DNA of 64,000 nucleotides from Brugia malayi (taxonomy: Eukaryota > Nematoda > Chromadorea > Rhabditida > Onchocercidae), in NCBI RefSeq assembly GCF_000002995.4, contig NW_025062477.1, forward strand, positions 8,776,649 to 8,840,648, written 5' to 3'. Positions 10,452-21,407 of the stretch are shown here, piece by piece. A program made the position numbers and the translations under genes. Position 1 is the first letter of the stretch, and each line of letters opens with the position of its first letter. A model generated the notes under the pieces. It made no database searches. It saw only the letters and a program-made list of their open reading frames with translations, and was not told where the DNA came from.

Positions 10452-13400
10452 ATGGAGTTGGATTTGGAGATAGCACCTTCGGTGATCGATAGTGGTGGAG
10501 ATTCGAAGTATACTGGACAGATACTTCAGAGAGCTCGTGAAATCATTGAGACCGATTCTCTGTTCTCAATACATACTTTTGTCTTACATCGACAATGCTA
10601 TTTGAAATTCTCTTCTTGCACAGGCCTTGTTTTATTTGATGAATGGACAGTTAAAATTGTTTCAAGAGAAAGCAGTGATAAAGAGGTCAGTTTCTGAAAA
10701 CATAAATTTTAAAAAGTTAAGTTTGTGTGAATCTTGTTAACTTATGGCAGTAAGCAAGTTTCACTGTTTGACGCTGTATGGTGTTGTCCTATTTCTGAAC
10801 TATTCTTATGGCTCAAGAATTTATAAGAAAAAAAATTTTTTTTTGAAACTTTTGCTCACATTTCTAACTTTTTTTATGTCGTTCACGCTAAGTGCTGAAT
10901 AATCTGTTTCAGAAAAATGCAATGCAGTCCTATTTGCATTTTTCGCAACTTAATTCCGGGATAATATGTATTAGAGAACAACTGTCAAATGATGCAGTTT
11001 GTAAATATAGGTCTGCTTCTTTTGTAATTCAGGCTATCCTTCTCAGTATTTTGTCGAAAAAGTATCTCAGCTCTTCGAAATGTATTTTACAGAAATACGG
11101 GTGTGCTTACTTTTCTTAAACGTGACCATTAAATTCAAAAAAAAAAAATTCTTTTTAAAATTCTTCTAGGGAATATAAATTACAAATAGCATTGAAAACC
11201 TCATAAGTAGATATCTTTTAACTAATTCCGATCTAGTTATCATTACAACCATGCTCTATAATTTTTTTTTCAGGATTTTTGTGAATGGTGTCTATTCAGA
11301 TATTCAGCTAAGAAATTTTGAAACTCATGAATTTTCTCTTGGACGACTTAATCTTTCTCCTAGTGTTTACATAACAGTCAAATGGAGAAAACATAGTGCT
11401 TTTCCACTTCCGCATTTGTCATATTCTGAATCTCCTGGGTAATAATTAACATCGCTCTTAGCTTTTTATAATTACTACCACTTCTACAATGTCATGTCAT
11501 ATATCAGATATCAAGTCAGTTCTTTCAGGTCATTTTTTGATGATTGGCTATTTTCACCGACGTTGTTTGAGGGACAGTTTACTTCATCGTCACCGAGAAT
11601 TTCATTTTTTTACATACCATTTGAGTATGAGCAAAACAGTGAGGAGGAAAGGATAGAATCTGAAGATATTCATGCTTGCAAGTCACCTCATTTAAATTTT
11701 GTCGATTTTTCGCTTTCTGAAAAAATATAAAAGATTTGAATTAACTGAAAATAAAAAAATGGAAAAGTATCCTGATTTTTGGTAATGACTTTTTTTGATA
11801 GAATTCATGGATTGCATATATCATATATCTAGCACATATCTATCGTTAATGAATTCTTGCTGTGATTTTTTGGTTAGGTTATTCATGATTTGTTTATAGT
11901 TGCAGATGAGATGTTGTTGGAAAATGATCAGACTGTTAAGTTACTCGTTGTTCAGAGTCTACTACCAACATCAGAACGCTCAACAGAGACTGAATTTACA
12001 ATTCAAGCAGTTCCACCATCGCCTACCTCGCGTCGAGAAACCCTGCCACGTCGAAGTCTTATTGCGTCAGCATTTCGTTTCATGTCAACAGCATCCAAAT
12101 CCTTCTCAAAAACAACAGGTCTGCCTCTACATTCTAGTCCTGCACCATTCAACCGCAGCGCAACGAAATTTGTTGCGAATGAATCAGTAAAAAGTACCAG
12201 AAATAGAGAAAGGAAGACAGCTGAAGAACAAACAAGAGCTCATATATTGCCGAAGTTAGTAGTTTATCATTTCACTATTTTAGATATCATATCATGGTTT
12301 TTGTAAATGTCAGTTCACTCTTAGTAAGGTTTTTCATTTTTTATAACTAGTTTTTGAACATTTTTATTAACACTATATCGTCGTTAATGTACCAGAAACT
12401 ATATCTTCAACACCGTCATCTACTATGACGGATATGGAGTATAATAAAAATATGATAATAAATTTCGAAATAATGCTTTAAAAGTTTCGGCTGTTACAGT
12501 ATGCCGATGGATGACAATGACAATAATCTAAATTGCTATGGAACTGGATGTATTAAAAGAAACACGTCTTCAAGCAGTGGTTTGTTGTGCAACTTTGAGG
12601 AAAGTGCACTGAATGGCCGTCTAGAGCCGATCATATCTTTGGACGGTTTCCATCTGCAAATTGGTAAATTAAAAGTTATGTCCCGTTAAAATTATCCTTT
12701 TCATAAAATTCGGCTGTAATTTTTAATCCCACTCTTCTTTAAATTTGAATTATGTTGACAACAGCAATAAAATCACTTAGCGAATGAAATCAAAAAATTT
12801 TGTAGCAGCAAGTGATGAAACTTGTTTTCCCCATCTTACATTGCCGGTTACAACTTTCTTTTTCAACATGTCTGAAGATGAAGCGCCTTTACCCTACATG
12901 GTTTGTTGATTAATTTTATCCCGAAACTATGTCTTATATATTGTTTTATCGTAACTGATTTAAATTCCGGTACTATTGGAGAATTTCTAAATAGTTGAAT
13001 TTTTTTTTTTGTGCAAGTTTGAAACTGCTTACTTTTCTAATTTGTAATTTTAATCATTTTCAGGGTTTTTGTTCATTGGAAAACATGCGCAAGGGTTACA
13101 GAATTCCTAGGAAGGGCATTTTGCAGGCGGTAATTATTTATATGGATTCTCTTATTCCGAACAGTCGTTGAGAATCATTACAGCGGCATTTTTTGAGAAA
13201 AGCAATTTGTACTAGAGCTGCTTGAAATCTTCTAAAATAGCTAATAATAAGCTCGTCATGGAGCACAGAATTTCGTATAGGAATAATCGCAAAAAATCTC
13301 ATTTTTCGACTTCGGTAGTGCATACCGTCATAGGAGCACATCACCCAATAGAGAAAAAAATTGTAGGATCGCCAGTTCACTCGCAGTATTTGATGGAATG

Positions 13401-14214
13401 GAAAAAGTCGGTAGTTTTATGAAGCATTTTTTGTTATTAAATATTGGAGATAGAATTGGTGCTAATTTTCCATTTTGCATCCTTGATTTAAGAATTGATA
13501 TGCATTTGCATGTCACATACTGAAATCATTTTGTTTTAGGTGTTGTTCAACCCACAGGGTACTGTGGTGCAAATGTTTGTAGTCAAGTTTGACGTTAGTG
13601 ACATGCCGCCTTCTTCACAAACCTTTTTACGACAACGTATATTTTTCATGCCAGTGGGATGTACATACGATTGTGTGCTGCGCTCTTGGCTTAAATATCT
13701 AATTCATTTAAGGTTATTAATTTGAATTTTCGTATTTTAAATTTATTTTGAACCTATTTTTTAGTCCTGATAATAACGTCTGTCTTCTAAAAAAAATAAT
13801 GTCTTCTACTTCTCTCGATACCTGCTCTATCCTAACCAGTCTTGTGCTTTAAAGAAAGCGTATTTCGAACACGTCTCCCTCTGGTTTTTCTATAATGAAA
13901 ATAATGAGCCGTGTCCTTGAGTTGTTCTGCCTACATTCATTCTCAATGAATCATTCCAATTTTTTATAGTCGCGGAATAATTTAGAAATTTTAATTTCCT
14001 ATGTCAAGGAAGAACTTAAATGTATATAACTTATTTTAGCTTGGCAACAGATCGTCGAGGTAGACTGTATATTCATACCGATATTAAAATGTTATTTTCG
14101 CAGAAAAATGAACTGGAAACGTTAAATTTTGAATTGGGGAAAGATATGATCAAATACCAACTCCAATCTTTCACGGAAATGCCTCGAAATCCAAAATATT
14201 CACCCCGTAAATGA
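10452..14214 (+). CDS. atos: Atos homologue (FAM214A/B, Drosophila Atossa)
   Basis: Homologue of Atossa, a nuclear transcriptional regulator that in flies controls mitochondrial metabolism genes in migrating macrophages. Exons: 10452-10685, 10913-11010, 11274-11438, 11529-11700, 11878-12254, 12500-12663, 12806-12900, 13064-13129, 13540-13712, 14040-14214 (572 aa). N-terminal marker: MQSYLHFSQLNSG. The conserved C-terminal module is complete: GLLCNFEESALNGRLEP, then HLTLPVTTFFFNMSE, RKGYRIPRKGILQ, VLFNPQGTVVQMFVVKFDVS, TFLRQRIFFMPVG, and the ending MPRNPKYSPRK. The middle (exon 5) is Ser/Thr/Arg-rich and probably disordered. The protein is about half the length of vertebrate ATOSA and close to ATOSB. 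The end of exon 4 (11700) has a weak donor and is the least certain junction. An acceptor-like TTTTTTGTCAG lies ten bases before the ATG. Confidence 0.9.
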
Positions 14215-15080
14215 TTCGGTATGCATTTGATGAGGTTCGGCAACAATAAATATTTCTGTAAAGTTTTTTTTTTTTTTTTTAAAGTGGTAATTTAAGGTGA
14301 TGTATTTGGACTTTCTGTTTTAATTTTTATTTGCTGCTAGTTCTCTTCCTTCTTGTGTTATTTCTAGCTTAATGTTATTGAAAAACGTGCCATAAATTTA
14401 AGTTTAATTTTCGGATTTACATAGTTTTTGGATTCTTTGCTGGGTCTCCCATATTAATCTTTATTTTTCTATATCCTTTTGTGCCATATCTTGTCCCTTA
14501 TAATTAGTTTAAATCTGCTTTATTCATTGTACAGCTTTACTTCAAAGGTTGTTACTCAACTTTAAAATTGAAGTATCATTTAGTTTAAAGATGAAACAAC
14601 TACGTTGTTGGATTTGTTATTTATACATTTAGGATCAAAATTGCTTAGAATAGCAATCAGTTCAGCTCATCAAGAAAGAACTTTTTGGACATGTAGGAAT
14701 TTTTAAAACGAAGAAGGGCCTATGGTTTTACTCATCCCGAACCGATATACAATGATTAACTGGTTATTTTGGGGCAATGTAATTCCTGCTAAATTTAAAT
14801 ATAGCCACTGCTTAGTTCTAATATCATTATTCATCGAAAAAATTTCGCGGATCATATATAAAATTTTTATTGTGAATTGGAAAAATAATGAACCATTTGA
14901 GGGAAGAATTATTATGACTTCAAGAATTAAGGAAAAATTGAAATGAAATCGTTCGAAGACGAGCTGCAATAGAATGTTTGTTTAATCACTCTTCTGTTTT
15001 CGATATTCTGTACTAATACATTGATTAAGTTCCTCTTTTGCTCATTACTAGTGGATTTTCATAACTGTTAATTATGTATA
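14215..15080. other. Intergenic, no supported gene
   Basis: AT-rich spacer. Overlapping frames on both strands at 14703-14969 lack any recognised motif or flanking splice signals. Nothing else is supported. Confidence 0.4.
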
Positions 15081-15215
15081 ATGGTGCTCAGCAGAAGAAG
15101 CGTTCAGTTTGAACGTGGTTACGAAGTGATTCCTGTATCGAAGAACTGTTGCTGGAATGAATGGAATGGCCAATCCTACGCAGATACTGTGAATGGTTGG
15201 AACATATGGCAATAA
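15081..15215 (+). CDS. Candidate small ORF, 44 aa, Trp-rich, unknown
   Basis: Not recognised. A 44-codon ATG frame contains five tryptophans and a CC pair in its second half (NCCWNEWNG, NGWNIWQ). The local base composition is clearly less AT-biased than the flanks. An AATAAA overlaps the stop (15211-15216), and an acceptor-like TTACTAG lies about 30 bases before the ATG. This could be a short gene, or a remnant, or a terminal exon. It has no signal peptide by eye. Confidence 0.3.
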   Translation: MVLSRRSVQFERGYEVIPVSKNCCWNEWNGQSYADTVNGWNIWQ

Positions 15216-16389
15216 AGTGCAAGAGTGTAATGAGACGGTCGGTTTGCACAGTGACGGATATCTCGGTATCGTAATAGTTTAGGTCATGCGAGATCTCGAA
15301 TTTGAGTGTTTTTTCGGATTGGTGGTTTTTATGAATTAATAACTCGTTAATTCTGAATTATGCTAGTAAAGTGGGGAAGTATTGAGTGATACTAAGGCAG
15401 TCGTTTAACAATACTTTGAGAAGGAATTCATTCGTTTATTGACGAATAGTGTATCTTTTTTATAGAAAATACGTCCTTGTATTCCAAGCACTCTCTCCGT
15501 GGGGTTACTTAATATCTGAAGTTTCTAACACCTTATATTTCTTTCTTTCTTCTCCTCCCCTCACTTTTGTATTTATAATGTGAGGTGTTATTTTATGGAA
15601 CCTTTAGTTTAAGCTTATATTGCGCGTCAACAAAATGACCGACTTATTGAGTAGATGTGCTTCACTTTAGATGAATTGTTTTGCTCAGTTAATATATTCG
15701 AAGCAAAAAAACATTTAGTGTTTTCAAATGTTTGTATTATGCCTGCATCGTTTAGTTTGTACATATACCTTTTGTTATTGCATGACTTTTGTATATATTA
15801 TCATAGCTTTGTGAACTCTTAGTGGTACTTTTCCCTCTATTCATCCTTTTCATTTGGGTTTATTTTTGTTGGTTATTTTTCGTTGTTGATAAATGCTTAA
15901 TGAATATGCTTAGTGTTTCCCCTATTCATAGTTCAGCTTAAGGACTGCTGTTACAGTAATGTGAAACATATTCGATATCGGCACGAGTATTCATATCTCT
16001 CTGACAGCATCTGCATTATTCAGTCCAGCATAACGTAGACTTTTGAATGATCAACCCAGTAACGTTGTTGTGAAGCTAGAGGGATGACAGCTCTCATGTT
16101 TTTTTTTTTTTTTTTCAAAGCTTATTTTACTGAAAAACAGACATAGAAGAAATGATCCTTCACCGTAAAGGAAGAATTCTTCGATTTCTATATGATCAGT
16201 TGAGTTGACCAACTGATACATTGCTTTTATCCACAATATCTTATGTCATCAATGGTGACACGCAACATGTACACTCATAATAACCGATGATAGAGCTTAG
16301 CATAAATGGCTGCAGCATCTGTTATATAATCACAGTGTTAAAATTTGAACAGGATTAACATCGAAATTTTAAAAGCTCTGCTGCGCAGA
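15216..16389. other. Intergenic and 5' region of riok-1
   Basis: No supported gene. A TTGAACAG acceptor-like site about 37 bases before the riok-1 ATG could be its outron acceptor. A 15-base T run lies near 16100. Confidence 0.4.
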
Positions 16390-19300
16390 ATGGCGAAAAT
16401 CTCAACTGTCGGTAAGGACCGTTGTGAGTTCGTCAGTAAAGAGCAAATTGCTGACAGTGAAAAGAGTAATGGTAGCGATATTGAAGATGATGATGGCTGG
16501 GAGAGAATGTATAGCGATGATTATGATGGTAGGTTTACGTCATCAGTTGAGTTATTTTGGTGTATTATGCTTTATTTCTTAGGCGAAATAAGAAATTAAC
16601 TTTAACATATTGGTTTGCTATTGAAAACATCTATAGATTAATTCCATATCCGCGCAAGACACTTGCAAAGCGAGTTAGGAAAATGAAGATGTTTGCACAG
16701 TCGCAGAATTTGGAAGTAGGAGATGGTGCGTTTAATTAGCTTGAGTGGTTGTTGCAGTTTTCTTTAAAGAAATGGATATAAAGACATTTTATCAACTTGC
16801 ACTCAAGTTTTTGATGCTTCACTGTTTCATTAAATGTTGCTCTTTTTAGATCTTATTGCGAAGTTCGGCAGTAATAGTAAGGTATGACTTCGGATTTTAT
16901 CCTTTCTTGGGAAGACGTGCAAATTGTTTGCAATAAACATGCAATTTATTTTTTTTAGCTAATTATGAATTCGCTGAATGCTGTGTCGAAAGTAGCTACG
17001 AGTGAGTTTTCATCTTGTTTCGATGTATTTCTTGTTACTTAGATGGCATATTATTGAGGGCCTTTGTAATCAGTTACGTAGCAAGTTGTTTATGATTTAT
17101 GTTCATTAATTTAGTCTCATAAAATTTATCTGGGTAAATTTATTATGATACAGGTGTTTAAGGTTATCAAAAATCACGTTTAAATTGTAGCTTGGGACTG
17201 CGAAGTTATTCCAATAAACTGGTACTCTCCATCTCATTTTTTTGCTGTATTTTTCGCAATAAATTTGAAAATTTTGACAGTAGTTCTTGAAGAACTGCTG
17301 TCAAAATTTAACACTCATTGCAGATCGAACTTGTCTGGGTGAGTTCTGGGACCAAAAGTTAATTGAAAAATTTTCCTCTATCAATACCGTATATAAGGAT
17401 CGTGCTGACCGAGCAACTGCTGAACAGGCAATTGAATTTCTTTCATGTTATTAGAGGAGAACAAAGTGTTATTTTACATATCTACTGTTGTATTTCTTAT
17501 TCGACAGTATAGTTCACTACATTAAGAAGAGTTCCAAAATGAGCTTTTTCTTTTAGGATGAAACCCTTTGGAATGGTTTGGGAGCAAAATATGTAGTCGA
17601 AACAGAAGTATATTGAACACTAGACATCTGTGTTTAGTTTTAGTTGATTTCATTCGTTGACTTTTCTTTCTCTTCAAGGTTATGGATAAACGTACTCTGC
17701 TTGTATTAAGACGACTTTTGCAACGAGATATTTTCGATGAAATCGAAGGATGCATTAGTACTGGTAAGGAGGCGAATGTTTATCATGCTGTAACAAGAGA
17801 TGGTAAAAGTCTGGCTGTGAAGGTATATAAAACAAGCATACTCATTTTTCGAGATCGCGACAGATACGTTAATGGTGAATTCAGGTTAGTTAGTTTAACT
17901 TGGTTTTTTCGCAGCATATTTTCATATGAATTACACCTGTACTTATAAAATCATTAATAAGTCTTCAAAGAAGCCACCATTTTTCCGACTCTCTGCATCC
18001 CTGTTTTTATCATTGATTGTACTTTAAATTATTTGCAAGACTTCAATTAAAATAAAGTATGACGAGATAAATATAAGATATATTTCCATACAGATATCGA
18101 CATGGTTACTGCAAGCATAATCCAAGGAAAATGATCACAGTGTGGGCAGAAAAAGAAATGAGGAATCTGTCTCGAATGTATTCTGCTGGACTTCCAGTCC
18201 CAAAACCTGTGGTAGTTAAACAGAATGTTTTGGTTATGGATTTTATTGGTGCCGATGGTTGGCCAGCCACACTTCTAAAGGTTCTTGTCTAGATTCAGTA
18301 TTTTTTCTCTTATTGCATGAAAAGCTTCGTTTTATTATTTTTTCCTTTTTTGAAGTACCAAACTTCTTTTTTGATTAAGGGATTATTTTAATGAATTCAG
18401 GATGCTGAACTGTCACATAAATTCGCCGATGCATTTTATATCGAACTAGTGGGCTATATGCGAAAAATGTACAGAGATTGTCGACTAGTACATGCCGATT
18501 TATCCGAATACAATATTATGGTTAAAGAGGGGAAGTTGTACATAATTGATGTATCGCAATCAGTAGAGCATGACCATCCACGTTCGCTGGAATTTCTTCG
18601 TTCAGACTGCTCAAATATCACAAAATTCTTCAGAAGTAAAGGCGTAAGTCTTTTGTTGAAGACTTGCTCCTCTTTTAGGAATTGCTGAATTTGGTAAATT
18701 TGAACTTAATGCAGTGTTAGTTGTAGGTTTCTGTACTTTCAACCAGAGATCTTTTTCTTTTGGTGGCTGATCCATCTATTAAAACAGAAAGTGAATTACA
18801 AGAGTCAATGAATAAAAGGTAGTTTTCCTTTATTTCATTTTGACATTTTCACTCTTTAACCCGCTGCTGGTTAAGGTCATTGTTGTCGTCGTTTCTTTTA
18901 CAGACATGTGCAATATGTTTCATATTACTGAATTCTATTATATTATTTTTTAAATTCTCTGTTCATATTACACTTTTTACTGAAGACAGTGAACTGCAGC
19001 TGAATTTCTTTTATACAGATATTGGTTCTTACAGATGATAATGTCTTACCTTTAGCTTTTTATCTTAGAGGTGGAAAGCTAAAAATAATCTTAGTTGGAT
19101 TTGATGTTTTGGAATTTTTTTTCTCACTTTCTCACAAAAGTCATTATATTATTTTTGCAGGACTTTTGAAATAGAAGCCGATGATACCTTGTTTATGAAT
19201 GCCTTTATTGCTCAAAAGTTAGAACAAGTACTCTACTTTGAACGTGATCAACAAATTGAAAAAGCTGGTGGAGAAATTCCAAATCCATTTCAGATGATGA

Positions 19301-20672
19301 TCTCACAAGTAAAAAGCAGTGGAGATAAAAGTATAAATGAGGTAAATATCATTTTAAGTCACTTTTGTATTTTGATGATGTTTTCTTATTTTTTCTGATG
19401 GTAAGCATCTATTCTTGAAATGATATATGGGATAGTTATATATATTGTGGTTTTATATATGCGCGGCACTTTCAATTTGTACAATAGTTTTAGCTGATTT
19501 TATAGGTTTTCTACATCATTGCTAGAGATAGCATTCATTCATCCTTTGGATATATTTTAGTTCAATTCGTATTTTTCTCTAGAAAAATGAGTTTAAAAAT
19601 GAATTAAAAGACCAAAGAGAATCAACTCGATATCATGACTCAGCAGGATCGTCCTCTTCGGAAGAGAAAGAACAAAAAGATCGCAAAGTAGCAGTCTATA
19701 TACGCAATCGAGATGAATCCCCGAATACAAAAAAGGTTTGCGATGAAAAATCTATACACAGTCGTAATTAGTACTTATTTTTTTTAAAGGACCCGGCACA
19801 CTAACATAAATTTTAGGAATGTGACTTAAAAATTTTGCAAGGTTTGGACCCTTCTTTTTAGACAGTCCATTACTGACAAACTTTTCCCAGAACAATATAT
19901 ATATATAAATTTATTTAAGAAAATCATGTATATTCTTTTCTTTTTTTTCTTTAAAAATGGTGAAATCGTCTGAGTAAGATAAAGTATCCTCGCTGTTAAA
20001 TTAAATAAGTGAACGCAAACGTTGAATACGTTTGCGTTCACTTATTTAAATTCAAATCTATATATTGTTTTATGTATCCTCTAAAAATTGTATATTCCAC
20101 CAATCATATGTCTTATCAAAATAAACATTTTTTCCAGTAATATTTGCTAGTATAAGTAATAGAGTAGAACGGGAGCATTTTTTTGCTCCATTACCTGTTT
20201 TGGTCTTATCCAACTTTTTATCGAGATTTTCTACTGGTAATCTCTTTACCACATTGTTAGATTTTGTGGAATAAATAATATAGCGTTACTTCTAACTGTG
20301 ACTTAAATTGATGAATTATTCGAAGTGAACGTATACCGTCGGACTTTTCCTGCTATAGTCTTTGGTTATTGCTGAAATGCTTATTTGCAATTTATATTGG
20401 GTATTGATGGCACATTACGCAAAATATCTTTGCTTTGTACATTTCCAGGAATTGGAAATAGGAAGTATTCATAAGTATTCGAATACGTATTTTAAAACCA
20501 ATCCTTTAAAGTAAGTATTTGAATATCAAACCAGAGAATGCATGTGTGTTTCGACATTTGCTATTTTCAGGAACGGAAACGACTAGTAAAGGAAGAAAAG
20601 CGCGCGAATCGTTTAACCAAAATACCGAAACATATTAAGAAGCGCCATAATAAAGCCAATAAATGTCGGTAA
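16390..20672 (+). CDS. riok-1: RIO kinase 1 (RIOK1), small-subunit ribosome maturation kinase
   Basis: An atypical protein kinase/ATPase needed for the last cytoplasmic steps of 40S subunit maturation. Exons: 16390-16532, 16637-16725, 16850-16881, 16959-17001, 17324-17427, 17679-17884, 18094-18280, 18401-18643, 18727-18818, 19161-19341, 19583-19735, 20571-20672 (524 aa; human 568). Kinase signatures: glycine loop [11 protein letters not shown], lysine in [10 protein letters not shown], the RIO1 segment [12 protein letters not shown] and [13 protein letters not shown], catalytic [11 protein letters not shown], and metal-binding [14 protein letters not shown]. The N-terminus is acidic and the C-terminus is basic ([14 protein letters not shown]), as in the family. 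The fifth intron starts with GC (CAG|GCAATT at 17428) and is a GC-AG intron. The choice of donor at 16533 over 16529 was made on phase. An acceptor-like AG precedes the ATG. Confidence 0.96.
20001..20049. repeat. Perfect inverted repeat, 22-bp arms, 5-base loop
   Basis: Left arm 20001-20022, loop TGAAT, right arm 20028-20049, with no mismatch. It lies in the 835-base intron 11 of riok-1. The arms are GC-richer in the centre (GAACGCAAACG) than the surrounding DNA. It is too short for a standard precursor microRNA. Confidence 0.97.
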
Positions 20673-20693
20673 TAGTGTAGCCAACCAACAAAA

Positions 20694-20928
20694 TGTAGTG
20701 GATTTTGTAGTGGTTTCATTCTTTTCTCCAATCAGAATTACTGACGATTTCGTATCGAGAAATACAGAATATAAATCCTTCCCATGATCTTGTAAATTTG
20801 AAATATTATTGTTATAATATATTATTTAACAATCTTGTTGCTATTGCCAGTATTAAAACAGTATAACCTTGATGAATAAACCGTCAGTAATTCTGACTAG
20901 AATGAAATCATCACAAAATCCACTACAC
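20694..20928. repeat. Inverted repeat pair A, MITE-like
   Basis: Arms 20694-20746 and 20882-20928 are inverse copies beginning GTAGTGGATTTTGT and ending at TCAGAATTACTGACG, with a short indel and a few mismatches. They enclose about 135 bases. The size and arm structure fit a non-autonomous foldback element starting 22 bases after the riok-1 stop. Confidence 0.85.
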
Positions 20929-21121
20929 ACTTCAATTGTTGTTTTTGTTCTTTATAGCTCTCTCATTGTCTTCTATTCATAACTTTTGCGTCCTGTCGCC
21001 CTTTTTTAAGATGTTGTGTCACTCAAAATTTTTAGGAAGTTATCGGAGACGAAAGTGAGATTTGTGATTATTTTTTTGTTTTACAATAATATATTATAAC
21101 AATAATATTCCAAACTTTACA
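20791..21121. repeat. Inverted repeat pair B, interleaved with A
   Basis: Arms 20791-20827 and 21085-21121 share TATTATTGTTATAATATATT and its complement plus flanking bases, with a few differences. The core is itself close to self-complementary and AT-only, so similarity by composition contributes. The left arm lies inside pair A and the right arm outside it. Confidence 0.7.
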
Positions 21122-21257
21122 ATTTTACAATATCATTTCCACTTCATGGATATCACATATGTCTGTTGTGATATGCTTTCGTAAATAGAAAGAATAAATG
21201 AATTACACTATTAAAAAGAAGTTAATTGGGTCTGGAATCTAAAAGGGTATAATAGTA

Positions 21258-21407
21258 ATGACAAGGCTGTGGCAGAGGTTATCACTTAGACGAAATACTT
21301 GCATTAAGTCTTATGAAGTTGATGCCGAAAAGTCGAAGTTGCAGGGTGGACGTTGGGGAGGTAACCGCCCTCGGATTCTGTATCCTTTGCAAGGACAGAT
21401 TGTTTGA
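21258..21407 (+). CDS. Candidate small ORF, 49 aa, basic, unknown
   Basis: Not recognised. A 49-codon ATG frame encodes a basic peptide (MTRLWQRLSLRRN at the start, QGGRWGGNRPRILYP near the end). The start resembles an organelle-import type N-terminus, but that is only composition. GC content is locally raised. No clear acceptor precedes it, apart from an ATAATAG directly before the ATG, and no polyadenylation signal is close. It could be a short gene, an alternative first exon, or chance. Confidence 0.3.
   Translation: MTRLWQRLSLRRNTCIKSYEVDAEKSKLQGGRWGGNRPRILYPLQGQIV

Larger units (their letters stand above)
20673..21257. other. 3' flank of riok-1 with interleaved inverted repeats
   Basis: No gene. 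The first bases must contain the riok-1 3' UTR. The rest is dominated by the repeat pairs listed separately. Confidence 0.5.
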
